Below are positions 18,487-27,045 of a stretch of DNA of 40,136 bases, piece after piece. The notes beneath the pieces were generated by a model that was given only the letters and a program-made list of their open reading frames with translations, did not search any database and was not told the DNA's origin. Source of the stretch: Nitrospira sp. Its GTDB lineage: Bacteria > Nitrospirota > Nitrospiria > Nitrospirales > Nitrospiraceae. A program made the position numbers and the translations under genes. Location: the NCBI GenBank assembly GCA_005116775.1, contig SWDN01000016.1, forward strand, positions 8,576 to 48,711. The letters run 5' to 3'. The stretch's first letter is position 1; every line of letters begins with the position of its first letter.

Positions 18487-18679
18487 ATATAGAGTCTCTT
18501 CCCTCTCAGCACCAAGCCCGCTGTCTTCCACTGCGCGCGTCAATGATCCTTCCAAGCTAGCCCACTGCTTCTATCATGAAATGGCATCCGTGTTGATCCC
18601 ACTGCGGCCGTCGAGCGAGCACATTCTGATTGTGTGCGCTCCGGGAACAAGGGATCGGCACGGGTGTCATTTCACACCC

Positions 18680-21346
18680 TCACTCGTGCCGGAGTACGGC
18701 CAGTGGCCGTTGACCGAGAATCCGGTAGGTGCTCGCAAAGCCCACGATCAGTGTCAGCAACATTGTAAGAAGGAGCCCGACGCCGAGCACCTGTGGGTGT
18801 ATGGTCCAGGGAAGGTCGAATACAAATCGCACCAGAACCCAAGCCAGAACACTCCCGAGAGTCAATCCAATCAATCCTGCAACGGCGCCCAAGAGGACAT
18901 ATTCCATGGCAAAGGCTCGCACAATCAGGCTGCGGGTCGCGCCAAGCGCTTTCAGAATCACCGATTCATACAGCCGCCGGTAGCGTGTCGCTGCGAGAGC
19001 CGCTGCCATGACCAGTCCGCCGGCCACAACACAAAAGAGCGCCACGGCTCTGATGGCCAGCGAAAGACGATCGAGCACACGCGCAAATCCATCGAGCACG
19101 TCGCCGATATGGATCGCGCTGATGTTTGGAAATGACGCGACGATTGCCTGTTGCAACGGCACTTCTTGCTCTGGCGAAACATGCACCGTGGCCACATAGG
19201 TAAAGGGTGTTCCGGTAATCGCGCCGGGAGAAAAGATCATGTAGAAGTTCGTCGAGAAATTCCCCCACTCGACTTTGCGAATACTGCTCACTTCTGCCGA
19301 CACCGTGGTCCCCTGAATATCAAACTCTATGGTCGAGCCGATCGTGAGGCCCAAATGCATGGCCGCATCTTCTTCCACTGAAACTTGTGGAGTCGCGAAG
19401 ACTTGCCCAGGCTTCCACCATTCTCCTTTGATCACCTGATTATCTTTCGGAAGCCGGTCAAGAAAGGTCAGGACATATTCCCTGGTGAAATACCATTGCT
19501 TCCCACGCGACTCTTTGCCCTCCGCGCGCTTGTCGTCCTTCTCCCCTTCCTCTTCGACCTTGATGATGTGTCCATTGATTGCATGGAGCCGCGAGCGCAC
19601 CAGCGGCGTGAGTTCTGGGCGCGCATGGCCGGTCTGCCGATCGACCAACGACACAAACTCCTTCGCTTGATCGGGCTGGATGTCGATAAAGAAAAACGTC
19701 GGGGCATCTGCCGGACGATTCTCCTGTATTTGGTGGAGCAACGCCTGTTCCACCAGCGACACCGTCACAATTGCCATCACACCGATGCCGATGGCGACCA
19801 TGATTCCAGTCGCTTGGCTTCCAGGCCGCACGACATTTCCCAAGGCATAGCGCAGGCTCAGGATGCGAGGCATCGGTATCCAAGCCAGTGCTTGTACGAA
19901 CACTCGCGCACAGACAAAGAGGACGGTGATGGCGAGCGATAAGGCGCCGAGAAAGAGGAAGCCGATCGACCAGGAACCTGCCTGCCAGACCGAGAGAGCG
20001 CAGAGTCCGAGAATGATCCCTCCCGCCGTGCCGACATTCCAGAGATCTGTCAGCCCCCATTTCACCCACCATCGTGATCGAGGAGCACCTTGCCAGATCG
20101 TCGCCTGTTCCGCATCGCGCCTGAAAATCGCGCCAGGATGAACCTCTCGAATCTTCAGCAGGGGCCAGAGGGTAAACAGCAAGGTCGATAAGAGTCCCAG
20201 CGCCGCCCCTTTCAGCAAAGGGCCAACTGAGGCCCACGACAATTCCAGCGACACGCCCAACTGATCAAGAATGTCGGAGGCGAACAGCGCAGCCATGAGA
20301 GGGGGTAGTCCTCGTTGGAGCGCAATGCCTAGCAAGATTCCAGCGAGGCTTCCGATAGACCCCAGGAAGATCGCTTGCACCACATAGGCTGAAACGACCG
20401 TGGCCGAATCAGCGCCGACGGCTTTTAAGATCGCAATGGTCCGTAGCTTGTCACGCAGGAATGCATGGATTGAAGTTCCGACCCCCAGTCCACCGATGAA
20501 CAGCGCAGTCAGGCCGATCAATCCGAGATAGCGGGAGAGCTGATCGAGGAATTGCCTCAATTGCGACTGGGAGGTGCGATAGGTGGATACGCGCGCCGAG
20601 TCTGCCTCCAGCCGATTGCGCAGCTCTGAAAGGAGCGGATCCAGCTGCATATCGGGAGGCGTCCTCACCAGATATCGTTCTCGTACCCGGCTTCCAGGCT
20701 TGACCAGCTCTGCTGCGACTAATCCTTCCTGCGTAATCATCACCCGTGGGCCCAAGGTAAAAGCATTGGCCATTCGGTCCGGCTCGGTTCGCACGAGGCC
20801 GGTGATCAGAAATACTGCGCGGCCAATCTTCAGTCGATCCCCGACCGAAAGGCCCATCCGAATCAACAGCGACTCCTGCACCACCGCGCCCAAACAAGAA
20901 AGCCCGCCGCAGCGGCTCTTATCCGGGTGGAGCAAGACATTGAGCGATTGCGTCGAGTCGAGTTTGATCGTTCCATATAATGGATAGGCCGACTCAACCG
21001 CCTTGAGTTCAATGATTTGTGTGGATTGAGTCGAAGGGGGGCCGGGAGTCGCGCGCGCAGCCATCGCGACCAGCTCGCTCACATGGGTGAATGCGATGTC
21101 TCGTTCATTCAGTGAGTGCAGCACCGCCTGTCCTTGGAGGCTCAGGGGGCGAGTCAACCGAATTTCAAGATCGCCGCCCAGTAGCCCACGCGCTTCTTTG
21201 GTGACCGCCTGCTCCATATTTGCGCCGAACAGCGACACTCCGACCAAGGCTCCGACGCCGATTGCGATACAGGCGAAGAAGTAGAGAAAGTGCCGCCAGG
21301 CTCCCCTGGTTTCACGCCAGGCCATTTTCAGGATGAAGTGAATCAC
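18680..21346 (-). CDS. FtsX-type ABC transporter permease (YbbP-like)
   Basis: An 888-residue inner-membrane permease of the MacB/LolCE/FtsX superfamily. One N-terminal membrane segment (about 20-42) is followed by a periplasmic MacB-like domain (about 45-250). A block of membrane helices (250-500) includes a conserved FtsX domain. A second periplasmic domain (about 530-740) and a final FtsX domain of three helices (about 765-885) complete it. This two-FtsX-domain layout matches YbbP. It overlaps the ATPase gene by 4 bases (ATGA). The family works in periplasmic mechanotransmission or in lipid or lipoprotein handling rather than bulk import. The pairing with a divergent TesA-like esterase is the same as in E. 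coli and suggests a shared lipid-related role, which is inference. Confidence 0.9.
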   Translation of the reverse strand: MIHFILKMAWRETRGAWRHFLYFFACIAIGVGALVGVSLFGANMEQAVTKEARGLLGGDLEIRLTRPLSLQGQAVLHSLNERDIAFTHVSELVAMAARATPGPPSTQSTQIIELKAVESAYPLYGTIKLDSTQSLNVLLHPDKSRCGGLSCLGAVVQESLLIRMGLSVGDRLKIGRAVFLITGLVRTEPDRMANAFTLGPRVMITQEGLVAAELVKPGSRVRERYLVRTPPDMQLDPLLSELRNRLEADSARVSTYRTSQSQLRQFLDQLSRYLGLIGLTALFIGGLGVGTSIHAFLRDKLRTIAILKAVGADSATVVSAYVVQAIFLGSIGSLAGILLGIALQRGLPPLMAALFASDILDQLGVSLELSWASVGPLLKGAALGLLSTLLFTLWPLLKIREVHPGAIFRRDAEQATIWQGAPRSRWWVKWGLTDLWNVGTAGGIILGLCALSVWQAGSWSIGFLFLGALSLAITVLFVCARVFVQALAWIPMPRILSLRYALGNVVRPGSQATGIMVAIGIGVMAIVTVSLVEQALLHQIQENRPADAPTFFFIDIQPDQAKEFVSLVDRQTGHARPELTPLVRSRLHAINGHIIKVEEEGEKDDKRAEGKESRGKQWYFTREYVLTFLDRLPKDNQVIKGEWWKPGQVFATPQVSVEEDAAMHLGLTIGSTIEFDIQGTTVSAEVSSIRKVEWGNFSTNFYMIFSPGAITGTPFTYVATVHVSPEQEVPLQQAIVASFPNISAIHIGDVLDGFARVLDRLSLAIRAVALFCVVAGGLVMAAALAATRYRRLYESVILKALGATRSLIVRAFAMEYVLLGAVAGLIGLTLGSVLAWVLVRFVFDLPWTIHPQVLGVGLLLTMLLTLIVGFASTYRILGQRPLAVLRHE

Positions 21347-22047
21347 CGGGGTGACTCTGCGGTTCGGGAGTCTGAGTCAGTGAGGGTGTCGGACTCGATG
21401 CGGCCGTCGCGCAAGGCAATCACGCGCTCCATTGAAGAGGCCATGGTTCGATCATGGGTCACAAGGACCAAGGTGGTGCCGTAATCACGATGGAGAGCAT
21501 GGAGGAGCTCCATGATATGCTGCCCCGTGGTCGAATCCAGATTGCCGGTCGGTTCATCGGCTAATAGAATCGGCGGGTGACAGGCGAAGGCTCTGGCCAC
21601 TGCCACCCGCTGCTGCTCGCCTCCAGACAGTTGGACAGGATAGTGATGCAATCGTTCTCCCAATCCGACGGTCTGCAAGAGTTCCGTCGCGCGCTCCTGG
21701 GCCATGTTTATTCCTGCCAACTCCAGCGGCACCGAGACATTTTCCAGAGCGGTGAGAGTGGGAATGAGATGGAAGGATTGAAAAATGTAGCCGATGTGAT
21801 CGCGTCGAAATCGTGCCAAGGCACTCTCGCGCATCGTCGAGATCTCCACCCCGTTCAATATAATGGAGCCTGAGGTCGGTCGATCCAGTCCGGCGATGAG
21901 GCCGAGCAAGGTAGACTTCCCGCTTCCGGAGGGGCCGACGATAGCCACGCGCTGCTTGTCGGGAATCTCGATCGTGACGTCGTCGAGGATCGTGACCTGA
22001 TGGCCTCCACCGGCCAAGCACATCGTTAAATGAGAAAGAGAGATCAT
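21343..22047 (-). CDS. ABC transporter ATP-binding protein (YbbA/LolD type)
   Basis: A 234-residue ATPase partner of the downstream permease. The frame is open to 22119, but the ATG at 22047 follows GGAAGGACACG and gives the family length. Walker A is GPSGSGKS (38-45). The signature LSGGEQQRVAVARA, Walker B ILLADEPTGNLDS and the switch His in VLVTHDRT are all present, so it should be an active ATPase. The LDS after Walker B and overall size place it with the MacB/LolD/FtsE group. The 4-base overlap with the permease indicates a two-gene operon. The divergent esterase start lies about 50 bases away, so promoters overlap. Confidence 0.93.
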   Translation of the reverse strand: MISLSHLTMCLAGGGHQVTILDDVTIEIPDKQRVAIVGPSGSGKSTLLGLIAGLDRPTSGSIILNGVEISTMRESALARFRRDHIGYIFQSFHLIPTLTALENVSVPLELAGINMAQERATELLQTVGLGERLHHYPVQLSGGEQQRVAVARAFACHPPILLADEPTGNLDSTTGQHIMELLHALHRDYGTTLVLVTHDRTMASSMERVIALRDGRIESDTLTDSDSRTAESPR

Positions 22048-22100
22048 CGTGTCCTTCCGGTTCCCGCAATGCGAACCATGAGAAGGGTATATTATACTGG

Positions 22101-22817
22101 ATGACGATGCGCCGCCCACGGATTCTCACAAAACTATTTTCTTGTCTCTGCCCCTTCTTGATCATCCTCTGCGGGTCTGACCATGGCGATGCGACCGCCG
22201 CATCACCATCATTGGCAAATCCTCCGCGCGAGAGCACAAAATCAGGGCTTCTCTCTGCCGAACGTCCGAGCATCGTGGCCTTTGGCAATAGCCTGACGGC
22301 CGGCTTAGGTGTGCGGCCGGATGAATCCTATCCCGCGCGATTGCAACGGACATTGGATGCAGCCGGCTATGTCTATCGGGTTGTGAACGCGGGAGTGAGC
22401 GGTGATACGACGGCCGGCGGAGCCAGAAGAGTCTCGTGGATTCTGAAGAACAAGCCGACAATCGTCATCCTGGAGCTCGGCGGTAACGATGGCCTTCGCG
22501 GTCTCAGCCTCAGCGAGACCAAGTCAAACCTCGACCGGATCATTCAACAGCTTCAACAGGCCTCGGTCACCGTCGTGTTAGCCGGGATGAAACTCCCTCC
22601 GAACTATGGACAGGACTATACCGACGGGTTTGAGTCACTGTTCCATGCCCTCGCGAAGCAGTATCACCTGACACTGATTCCATTTTTTCTCGATGGGGTG
22701 GCGGGCTCGTCCTCGCTCAATCAAGCCGACGGCATTCATCCGACAGGCGAGGGCTATCGCATCATCGTCGAGAAGATCTTCCCGACGCTTGAGCCGTTGC
22801 TGGAGCGAACACGGTGA
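22101..22817 (+). CDS. Exported SGNH-family esterase / lysophospholipase (TesA-like)
   Basis: A 238-residue SGNH hydrolase. The N-terminus has a basic start and hydrophobic stretch (about 8-26), so it is probably exported to the periplasm or anchored. Block I is GNSLTAG with nucleophile Ser64. Block III GGND has Asn129, and the catalytic dyad is Asp210/His213 in DGIHPTGEGY. The closest familiar enzyme is TesA (thioesterase I/protease I/lysophospholipase L1). It is divergent from the YbbA/YbbP-like ABC genes, as tesA is in E. coli. It may act on lysophospholipids or acyl esters in the envelope; the substrate cannot be read from sequence. Confidence 0.9.
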   Translation: MTMRRPRILTKLFSCLCPFLIILCGSDHGDATAASPSLANPPRESTKSGLLSAERPSIVAFGNSLTAGLGVRPDESYPARLQRTLDAAGYVYRVVNAGVSGDTTAGGARRVSWILKNKPTIVILELGGNDGLRGLSLSETKSNLDRIIQQLQQASVTVVLAGMKLPPNYGQDYTDGFESLFHALAKQYHLTLIPFFLDGVAGSSSLNQADGIHPTGEGYRIIVEKIFPTLEPLLERTR

Positions 22818-22838
22818 GCGTGAATCATGGAGAGGGGA

Positions 22839-22866
22839 GACGGGCAGGGAACCTCCCTGCCCCGTC
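22839..22866 (+). terminator. Possible terminator after the TesA-like gene
   Basis: The arms GACGGGCAGGGA and TCCCTGCCCCGTC pair with one bulged base around an ACC loop, followed by only a short T run (GTATCTTT). It sits between two convergent genes. Confidence 0.45.
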
Positions 22867-22918
22867 GTATCTTTGCCGGTCCCCAGACATGTTCGTGACC
22901 ATGCCTTGAGTCTGCAAC

Positions 22919-23218
22919 CTACTTCTTCTTGCCTTTCGGCTTCTGCGCGGCTTGCTCGGCATGTGCCAGCGATTCCTCTGCGTGCTTGAGCGATTCCTTG
23001 GCATGCTCGAGCGCTTCCTTCGCGTGGGCATCGGTGCTTCCTTTTATCGCTTCTTCCAGATGCGTGATGGCTTCTTTCTCGTGCGCGATGCCTTCCTTGG
23101 CATGCTTGATCGTTTCCGTGACATGAGCGTTTTCTCCCGCGAAAACGGCACTCGAGGCGCCTCCTGCGATAAGACCGCAGATTGCGACTGCCATAACGAC
23201 GGCTTTCATTCGGCTCAT
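22919..23218 (-). CDS. Small His-rich periplasmic helical protein (SmbP-like)
   Basis: A 99-residue exported protein. The ATG at 23218 is chosen over upstream starts because AGGAGGAG precedes it and a normal signal peptide then begins the protein, with likely cleavage after VFA (about 27). The mature part is almost wholly helical heptad-like repeats with regularly placed His, such as TIKHAKEGIAHEKEAITHLEEA and ALEHAKESLKHAEESLAHAEQ, ending PKGKKK. This pattern matches SmbP, the small metal-binding protein first described in Nitrosomonas europaea, which binds copper and other divalent metals. A metal-buffering role is inferred from the repeat; the sequence has no Cys or Met ligands in the mature part. 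Confidence 0.75.
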   Translation of the reverse strand: MSRMKAVVMAVAICGLIAGGASSAVFAGENAHVTETIKHAKEGIAHEKEAITHLEEAIKGSTDAHAKEALEHAKESLKHAEESLAHAEQAAQKPKGKKK

Positions 23219-23332
23219 AACTCCTCCTCTGTGTGATGGTGAATGTGTAACCCGGACAGGATCATACATCAGCGGCAGACTTTTGGTAACTCTCATTTTT
23301 CATGACGACTCTGAATTTTTCTCCCCGAAGGG

Positions 23333-23369
23333 CCGAGGACTCGGAGGGAGGCTAGCTCCGAGTCCTCGG
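23333..23369. repeat. Perfect 14-bp hairpin
   Basis: CCGAGGACTCGGAG at 23333-23346 is exactly complementary to 23356-23369, around a 9-base loop. It lies between the excisionase-like gene and the SmbP-like gene. No T run follows on either strand, so it may be an attenuating structure or processing site rather than a simple terminator. Confidence 0.7.
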
Positions 23370-23393
23370 GCAGATCCGGAAGCAGGGGGGCAA

Positions 23394-23669
23394 CTACCGG
23401 ACCCGTTTTCTGCGGCTTGCTACTTTCTTCCTTTCATGGTCCGTGACCCGCACGGGAGGCACTATGCTTGGCGAACCACTCTGAGTCTCTCGGTGATCGA
23501 CAGGAGCCCCCTCGATAAGCCCGTTCACTGAGGCCTGAAATACTCGCACGCTACCTCGACCGATCTTGGTGGCGCGCAAACGGCCCTCCTCGATCCATCG
23601 GTAGATCGTCCATTTGCTGACCTTCAACAACTTGGCCGTTTCTTGGACGCGGAGTAATACTGGCTCCAT
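23394..23669 (-). CDS. Excisionase/MerR-type helix-turn-helix protein
   Basis: A 91-residue protein. Residues about 5-55 are a standard HTH_17 (excisionase-family) domain: LLRVQETAKLLKVSKWTIYRWIEEGRLRATKIGRGSVRV. The rest is a Pro/Arg-rich basic tail ending ERKKVASRRKRVR, likely to contact DNA. Such proteins act as small DNA-binding regulators or recombination directionality factors. No integrase or phage gene is nearby, so a regulator is more likely. It lies downstream of the two HMA-like genes on the same strand (34-base gap) and may be co-transcribed. Confidence 0.8.
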   Translation of the reverse strand: MEPVLLRVQETAKLLKVSKWTIYRWIEEGRLRATKIGRGSVRVFQASVNGLIEGAPVDHRETQSGSPSIVPPVRVTDHERKKVASRRKRVR

Positions 23670-23703
23670 GGCTCACCCATCCTGCAGGCATAAAAAGGAA
23701 GAG

Positions 23704-24006
23704 TTACTTCATTACCTGCCCAGTGCAATACCAGCCGTCGCCTTTGACTCCATTCACTGCTACGACCAGTCGGTCCGCCTTAACCTTTTCTCCGTCAATC
23801 GTCACCACGGCATGGCCCTTCATACTCTTGAGATCTACAGCCTTTACCCCGGGCAATTTTGCCAAGGACGCTTCCACATCCCCCAGATAGGTCTCGCAAA
23901 ACTTTCCTCCCAGCATCAACATGACTTGTTGTTCGCCCGCAAAGACCGGTGTCGCCATGGCACAGGCGAATCCAATCAGACAGCAACACTTGATGATCGT
24001 ATTCAT
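23704..24006 (-). CDS. Exported HMA-like single-Cys protein (second of a pair)
   Basis: A 100-residue protein with a signal peptide (cleavage likely after VFA, about residue 23). The mature part has the beta-alpha-beta pattern of heavy-metal-associated domains: MLMLGGKFCETYLGDVEASLAKLPGVKAVDL and GHAVVTIDG. In place of the usual CxxC there is a single Cys in GKFCE, and a second Cys in DGWYC near the end. The gene overlaps its upstream neighbour by 4 bases, and that protein keeps the same two Cys positions (GRMCE and AGWNC). AGGAGG precedes the start. The shared Cys pair could form a disulfide or a metal site. No function is established that I can name. Confidence 0.75.
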   Translation of the reverse strand: MNTIIKCCCLIGFACAMATPVFAGEQQVMLMLGGKFCETYLGDVEASLAKLPGVKAVDLKSMKGHAVVTIDGEKVKADRLVVAVNGVKGDGWYCTGQVMK

Positions 24007-24380
24007 GGCCGCACCTCCTGTTGACTCGTTACACGTTCACCCTCGCCACGGTCCACCCGCGCGATGCAATTCCAGCCTGCCGCCAGTGCGCGGTGGACCC
24101 CGTCGGCAAACTGTTCTGGCGTCTCGCTACCGGGTCGATACTGGACCAGCACCGTGCCGTGATCGTTCACAAACTCCACCTGTCGAACAGTCTTGAATCC
24201 ACGGAGCGCTCTCTCAACATCCTCGCGATGGTATTCACACATGCGACCGAAAATCTGCACAATGACCTCGCTCGCATCCAGGTTCGACTCCACGGAGCCG
24301 GTCTTTGGGATCTCGGACGCGAACGACGCTGTTCCAGTCATCAACCACCCGGCCAATACGAGATACAACAGACATCTCAT
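24003..24380 (-). CDS. Exported HMA-like single-Cys protein (first of a pair)
   Basis: A 125-residue exported protein. The ATG at 24380 is used because AAAGGA lies before it and the signal peptide MRCLLYLVLAGWLMTGTASFAS then starts the protein. The mature part carries VIVQIFGRMCEYHREDVERALRGF, a strand TVLVQYRPGS, and a C-terminal AAGWNC. It is HMA-like in layout without CxxC and is a diverged paralogue of the downstream gene, with which it overlaps by 4 bases. The His beside the first Cys (CEYH) could add a ligand. Its presence next to the SmbP-like gene suggests envelope metal handling, which is inference. Confidence 0.72.
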   Translation of the reverse strand: MRCLLYLVLAGWLMTGTASFASEIPKTGSVESNLDASEVIVQIFGRMCEYHREDVERALRGFKTVRQVEFVNDHGTVLVQYRPGSETPEQFADGVHRALAAGWNCIARVDRGEGERVTSQQEVRP

Positions 24381-24672
24381 TGCGACAGTCCTTTCAAAAC
24401 CACCCCCATAAAATGACCGAGGCGGAGGCTCACAGGAGGAAACACCTGCGCCCCGGATCAGTCCGAGCGAGGAGGCAGCATGCTGCAATAGAGAGGACGA
24501 GATATATTCCTGCTACAGCTATGGCTACAGCAGCTCGTGTATTTCCCATCTCGATGCCCCGTCCGATCGTGATGCTCGCACTCATGTGTGAAGATGTACT
24601 CGGTTTCATGAAGTCCGTCTACCGACGGATGCCACTCGCTGCAACAGAAAGGATGAACGGATTGAGGTCGGT

Positions 24673-26097
24673 CTATCTGACCGCCAGGGCGCTGCGGAGA
24701 TGCCGAACCGATCTCTCTCTTTGGAGCGCTCGATCCCGGCGTTGCCGGGGAACCGGTCTCAATCGAGGCCGTCGGCTGCCGGGAGTCGACGCCGCGATAG
24801 ATCGTGAGGCGCTTGAAGTGTGAGCGACGCTGGGGCGCAGAAGAGGGAGCGCGTTGACAGCCATCGGCAATGCCTCCTGCAGAGACACGGCAGGGGAGGC
24901 TCCTTTCAATTTGAAACCGACGCCCTTGATCGTCGTGAGCCGGCAGAGATGGTTGGGGTCTTGTTGGAGCAATTGTCGAAGCGCATGGACGTGGACATCC
25001 AAGGTATGATCCCCGATCGCAAAGTTCGGTCCCCACACGAGATCGATCAATTCGCCACGGCTGAAAACCTTCGAAGGCGCCCGCATGAATGCCTCAAGCA
25101 GCGCAAAAGGTTTGGCAGAAAGTTCAATACGCCGTTGTCCGACTTTCACTTCACGGATATCGGCGTCCAATTCGACCGCTCCGATTCGATACAGCCCGCG
25201 ACGAGAGGTTTCGTGTCCGGCTCGCCGGAGATATGCACCCACTTTCGCCATGAGGAGACGATGGCCATCACGGGTGTCATATGTACCATCCATGCCTCGC
25301 TCCAGATCGGTTAAGCAATTCTCCTCGGTGTAGAGACTGCCGGGAGGAACTAAGGCAATCATAGGAACATGTCGAAGCATCGAATCCGTTCGCAGCACAT
25401 CCCAGTCACCGACACGATGGTCTACCAAGACGAGTGAGAGCGATGAATGATGAGCCATCGTCAAGAGATCGTTCACCGAAGAGACGACACGGCTAGGATA
25501 GCCGACTCGACATAACTGCCCTTCAACGTCCTTGGCAAATGCGATATCCGTGGACAGAACCAGGATGAGACGCGAGTGCGTAGAGGGAATCTGATTCGGT
25601 TGAGATTCGTCCCCGCGAGCGAGCTTTTTAACAGACGATCTTCCCTGAAGGGCGATCCCTAAAATGCCGACCAGGGTCGGCAGGAAAAGAAGCACAGAGG
25701 AAGGTAAAGAGGAGAGCGGCATCACCGGTGCGCCGCTCTGCGGCAAGGCCGTCCCCGAAGGCGCCTCTGTCATGGCCGGAATGGAAAAATCCTGTGAGAG
25801 ATCGAATCTGAATCGGCTTGAGCCTCGGTCGATTATTCGATGTGGGAATTCGGCAACCGTGAGAGTGAATTCATAGAAAATACCGGCGAGGTCATAGGTT
25901 TCACCGAGCGAACTACTGGACAGCGAGAAGGTGGTTTCTCCCTTCGCGGATGTATCTCCACGGTCAACTGCGAGGATGAGCGCAGCCTCCGAAGGACTTG
26001 CCGTCATCCCGAAAACGATCAGCATCCACACAAAGAATCCACTGGCGATCGGTAGTAGAATACGATTTGACAGGTGAGAGGCTTTGTTGCTTTTCAT
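24673..26097 (-). CDS. Membrane-embedded REC-like / winged-helix transcriptional regulator
   Basis: A 474-residue protein with an unusual layout. A signal-anchor-like segment is at about 12-38. A periplasmic beta-rich stretch (40-128) is like those of PEP-CTERM exported proteins. A second membrane segment at about 131-150 (LPSSVLLFLPTLVGILGIAL) is followed by Arg/Lys and resembles a PEP-CTERM tail. A degenerate receiver domain (177-293) and an OmpR/PhoB winged helix (303-398) follow, the latter with KPFALLEAFM, SRGELIDLVWG, DVHVHALRQLL and IKGVGFKL. In the receiver, Asp226 aligns with the phosphorylated Asp, but the N-terminal acidic pair is reduced to STD and the conserved Thr and Lys are absent. 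Phosphorylation is thus doubtful. A basic tail ends it. The start overlaps the stop of the upstream VPLPA-CTERM gene (ATGA). It may sense envelope or sorting state and control nearby genes; that is inference. Confidence 0.8.
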   Translation of the reverse strand: MKSNKASHLSNRILLPIASGFFVWMLIVFGMTASPSEAALILAVDRGDTSAKGETTFSLSSSSLGETYDLAGIFYEFTLTVAEFPHRIIDRGSSRFRFDLSQDFSIPAMTEAPSGTALPQSGAPVMPLSSLPSSVLLFLPTLVGILGIALQGRSSVKKLARGDESQPNQIPSTHSRLILVLSTDIAFAKDVEGQLCRVGYPSRVVSSVNDLLTMAHHSSLSLVLVDHRVGDWDVLRTDSMLRHVPMIALVPPGSLYTEENCLTDLERGMDGTYDTRDGHRLLMAKVGAYLRRAGHETSRRGLYRIGAVELDADIREVKVGQRRIELSAKPFALLEAFMRAPSKVFSRGELIDLVWGPNFAIGDHTLDVHVHALRQLLQQDPNHLCRLTTIKGVGFKLKGASPAVSLQEALPMAVNALPLLRPSVAHTSSASRSIAASTPGSRRPRLRPVPRQRRDRALQRERSVRHLRSALAVR

Positions 26098-26930
26098 CGG
26101 GTCACCCAGGGTGTGCGCTGTCCGGCGTCACTCAGCGGGATCTGAGCCGATACCGGACTCACTGTGCTCATCCGTCGTCTGGCCATCGCGGCCAAACCGA
26201 TCAAACCGGTGCCGAACAAATAGACAGCTGCCGGAACCGGCACGGCTGAGACGGTCAGTGAGGTCAGGTTGCCGATAATCGTGTGGTCACCATCGCTGCT
26301 CGCGAAGACCAGCCTGAATTGTCCGTCTCGATTCGCCAGGTTGTTGTAAAGACTGAATGGGGATAGAGCAGGCGGTGTTTCAGGCAGCGCATCGGTGGAA
26401 AAAACACTGCCGTTCGGTTTCAACAAATTGATGAAAAAGGCTACGGCATTGTGTTCGATGCCATCCAAGATCGGGCCATTCGGCACCAGATTCCGCACGC
26501 TGGCCGACAACACATAGGACTGGTTGACAGCTGTGCTGTCGGCGTTGACCGCGATCGAATTCTGAGCCGGTCGGCCGGAGCTCCCGCTGAGATCGAGGCC
26601 GAATTGATAGGCATCCCCGGTAATGGGCTTTGTTACTGAAAAAGACAGGCTCTGAATCGTTTCATCATATTGGCCGATAGTTCCGGAACCATTCGAGTCG
26701 GCAGTCTCCCCATTGAACGTGAACGATCCGGAGATTCTGCTGGCAGGGTAGGAAGCGATAGGAACAGTGAAAATTCCGCCGAGCGAATGGGGATCAGCGG
26801 CCACGAAAGTGCCGGTGAAGTCAAACGTGACAGAATGAGCAACAGCAGTCGCAGGCCCTGTCAATGCGACGAGGCCGAGAAAGACGAAACCGAACAATCC
26901 TGCAACGCCAACAGCCAGTCCCTGTTTCAT
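26094..26930 (-). CDS. VPLPA/PEP-CTERM exported protein with extended C-tail
   Basis: A 278-residue secreted protein. The signal peptide ends near ATAVA (about 31), followed by a mature N-terminal His. The body is beta-rich and Ser/Gly/Asn-rich with no recognised domain. The sorting tail VPVPAAVYLFGTGLIGLAAMARRR (about 230-253) is of the VPLPA-CTERM type processed by exosortase. Unlike usual substrates it continues 25 residues past the Arg cluster (ending TPWVTR), and its stop overlaps the regulator start. The tail could result from loss of an original stop. The overlap couples this substrate to the regulator, which is unusual. The exosortase itself is not in the window. Confidence 0.85.
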   Translation of the reverse strand: MKQGLAVGVAGLFGFVFLGLVALTGPATAVAHSVTFDFTGTFVAADPHSLGGIFTVPIASYPASRISGSFTFNGETADSNGSGTIGQYDETIQSLSFSVTKPITGDAYQFGLDLSGSSGRPAQNSIAVNADSTAVNQSYVLSASVRNLVPNGPILDGIEHNAVAFFINLLKPNGSVFSTDALPETPPALSPFSLYNNLANRDGQFRLVFASSDGDHTIIGNLTSLTVSAVPVPAAVYLFGTGLIGLAAMARRRMSTVSPVSAQIPLSDAGQRTPWVTR

Positions 26931-26999
26931 GATACGAGTCTTTCCACTCCTTGCCGTTCAGCTGTGCGCAGATCGGCGAATCCCGCGGTCCTAGTTACC

Positions 27000-27028
27000 A
27001 GGGAAAGCATGCCAAGCATGCTTTCCCT
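27000..27028. repeat. Perfect 13-bp hairpin
   Basis: AGGGAAAGCATGC is exactly complementary to GCATGCTTTCCCT across a CAA loop. It lies 17 bases beyond the stop of the minus-strand VPLPA-CTERM gene ending at 27046, so it probably terminates or stabilises that transcript, although no T run follows. Confidence 0.7.
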
Positions 27029-27045
27029 GTGATTCAGAGAGACGT

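Noticed and set aside
18344-19135. 264-codon plus-strand frame overlapping PilZ and the FtsX-type gene
   Set aside because: Most of it is opposite a permease with clear membrane segments; no motif or ribosome site.
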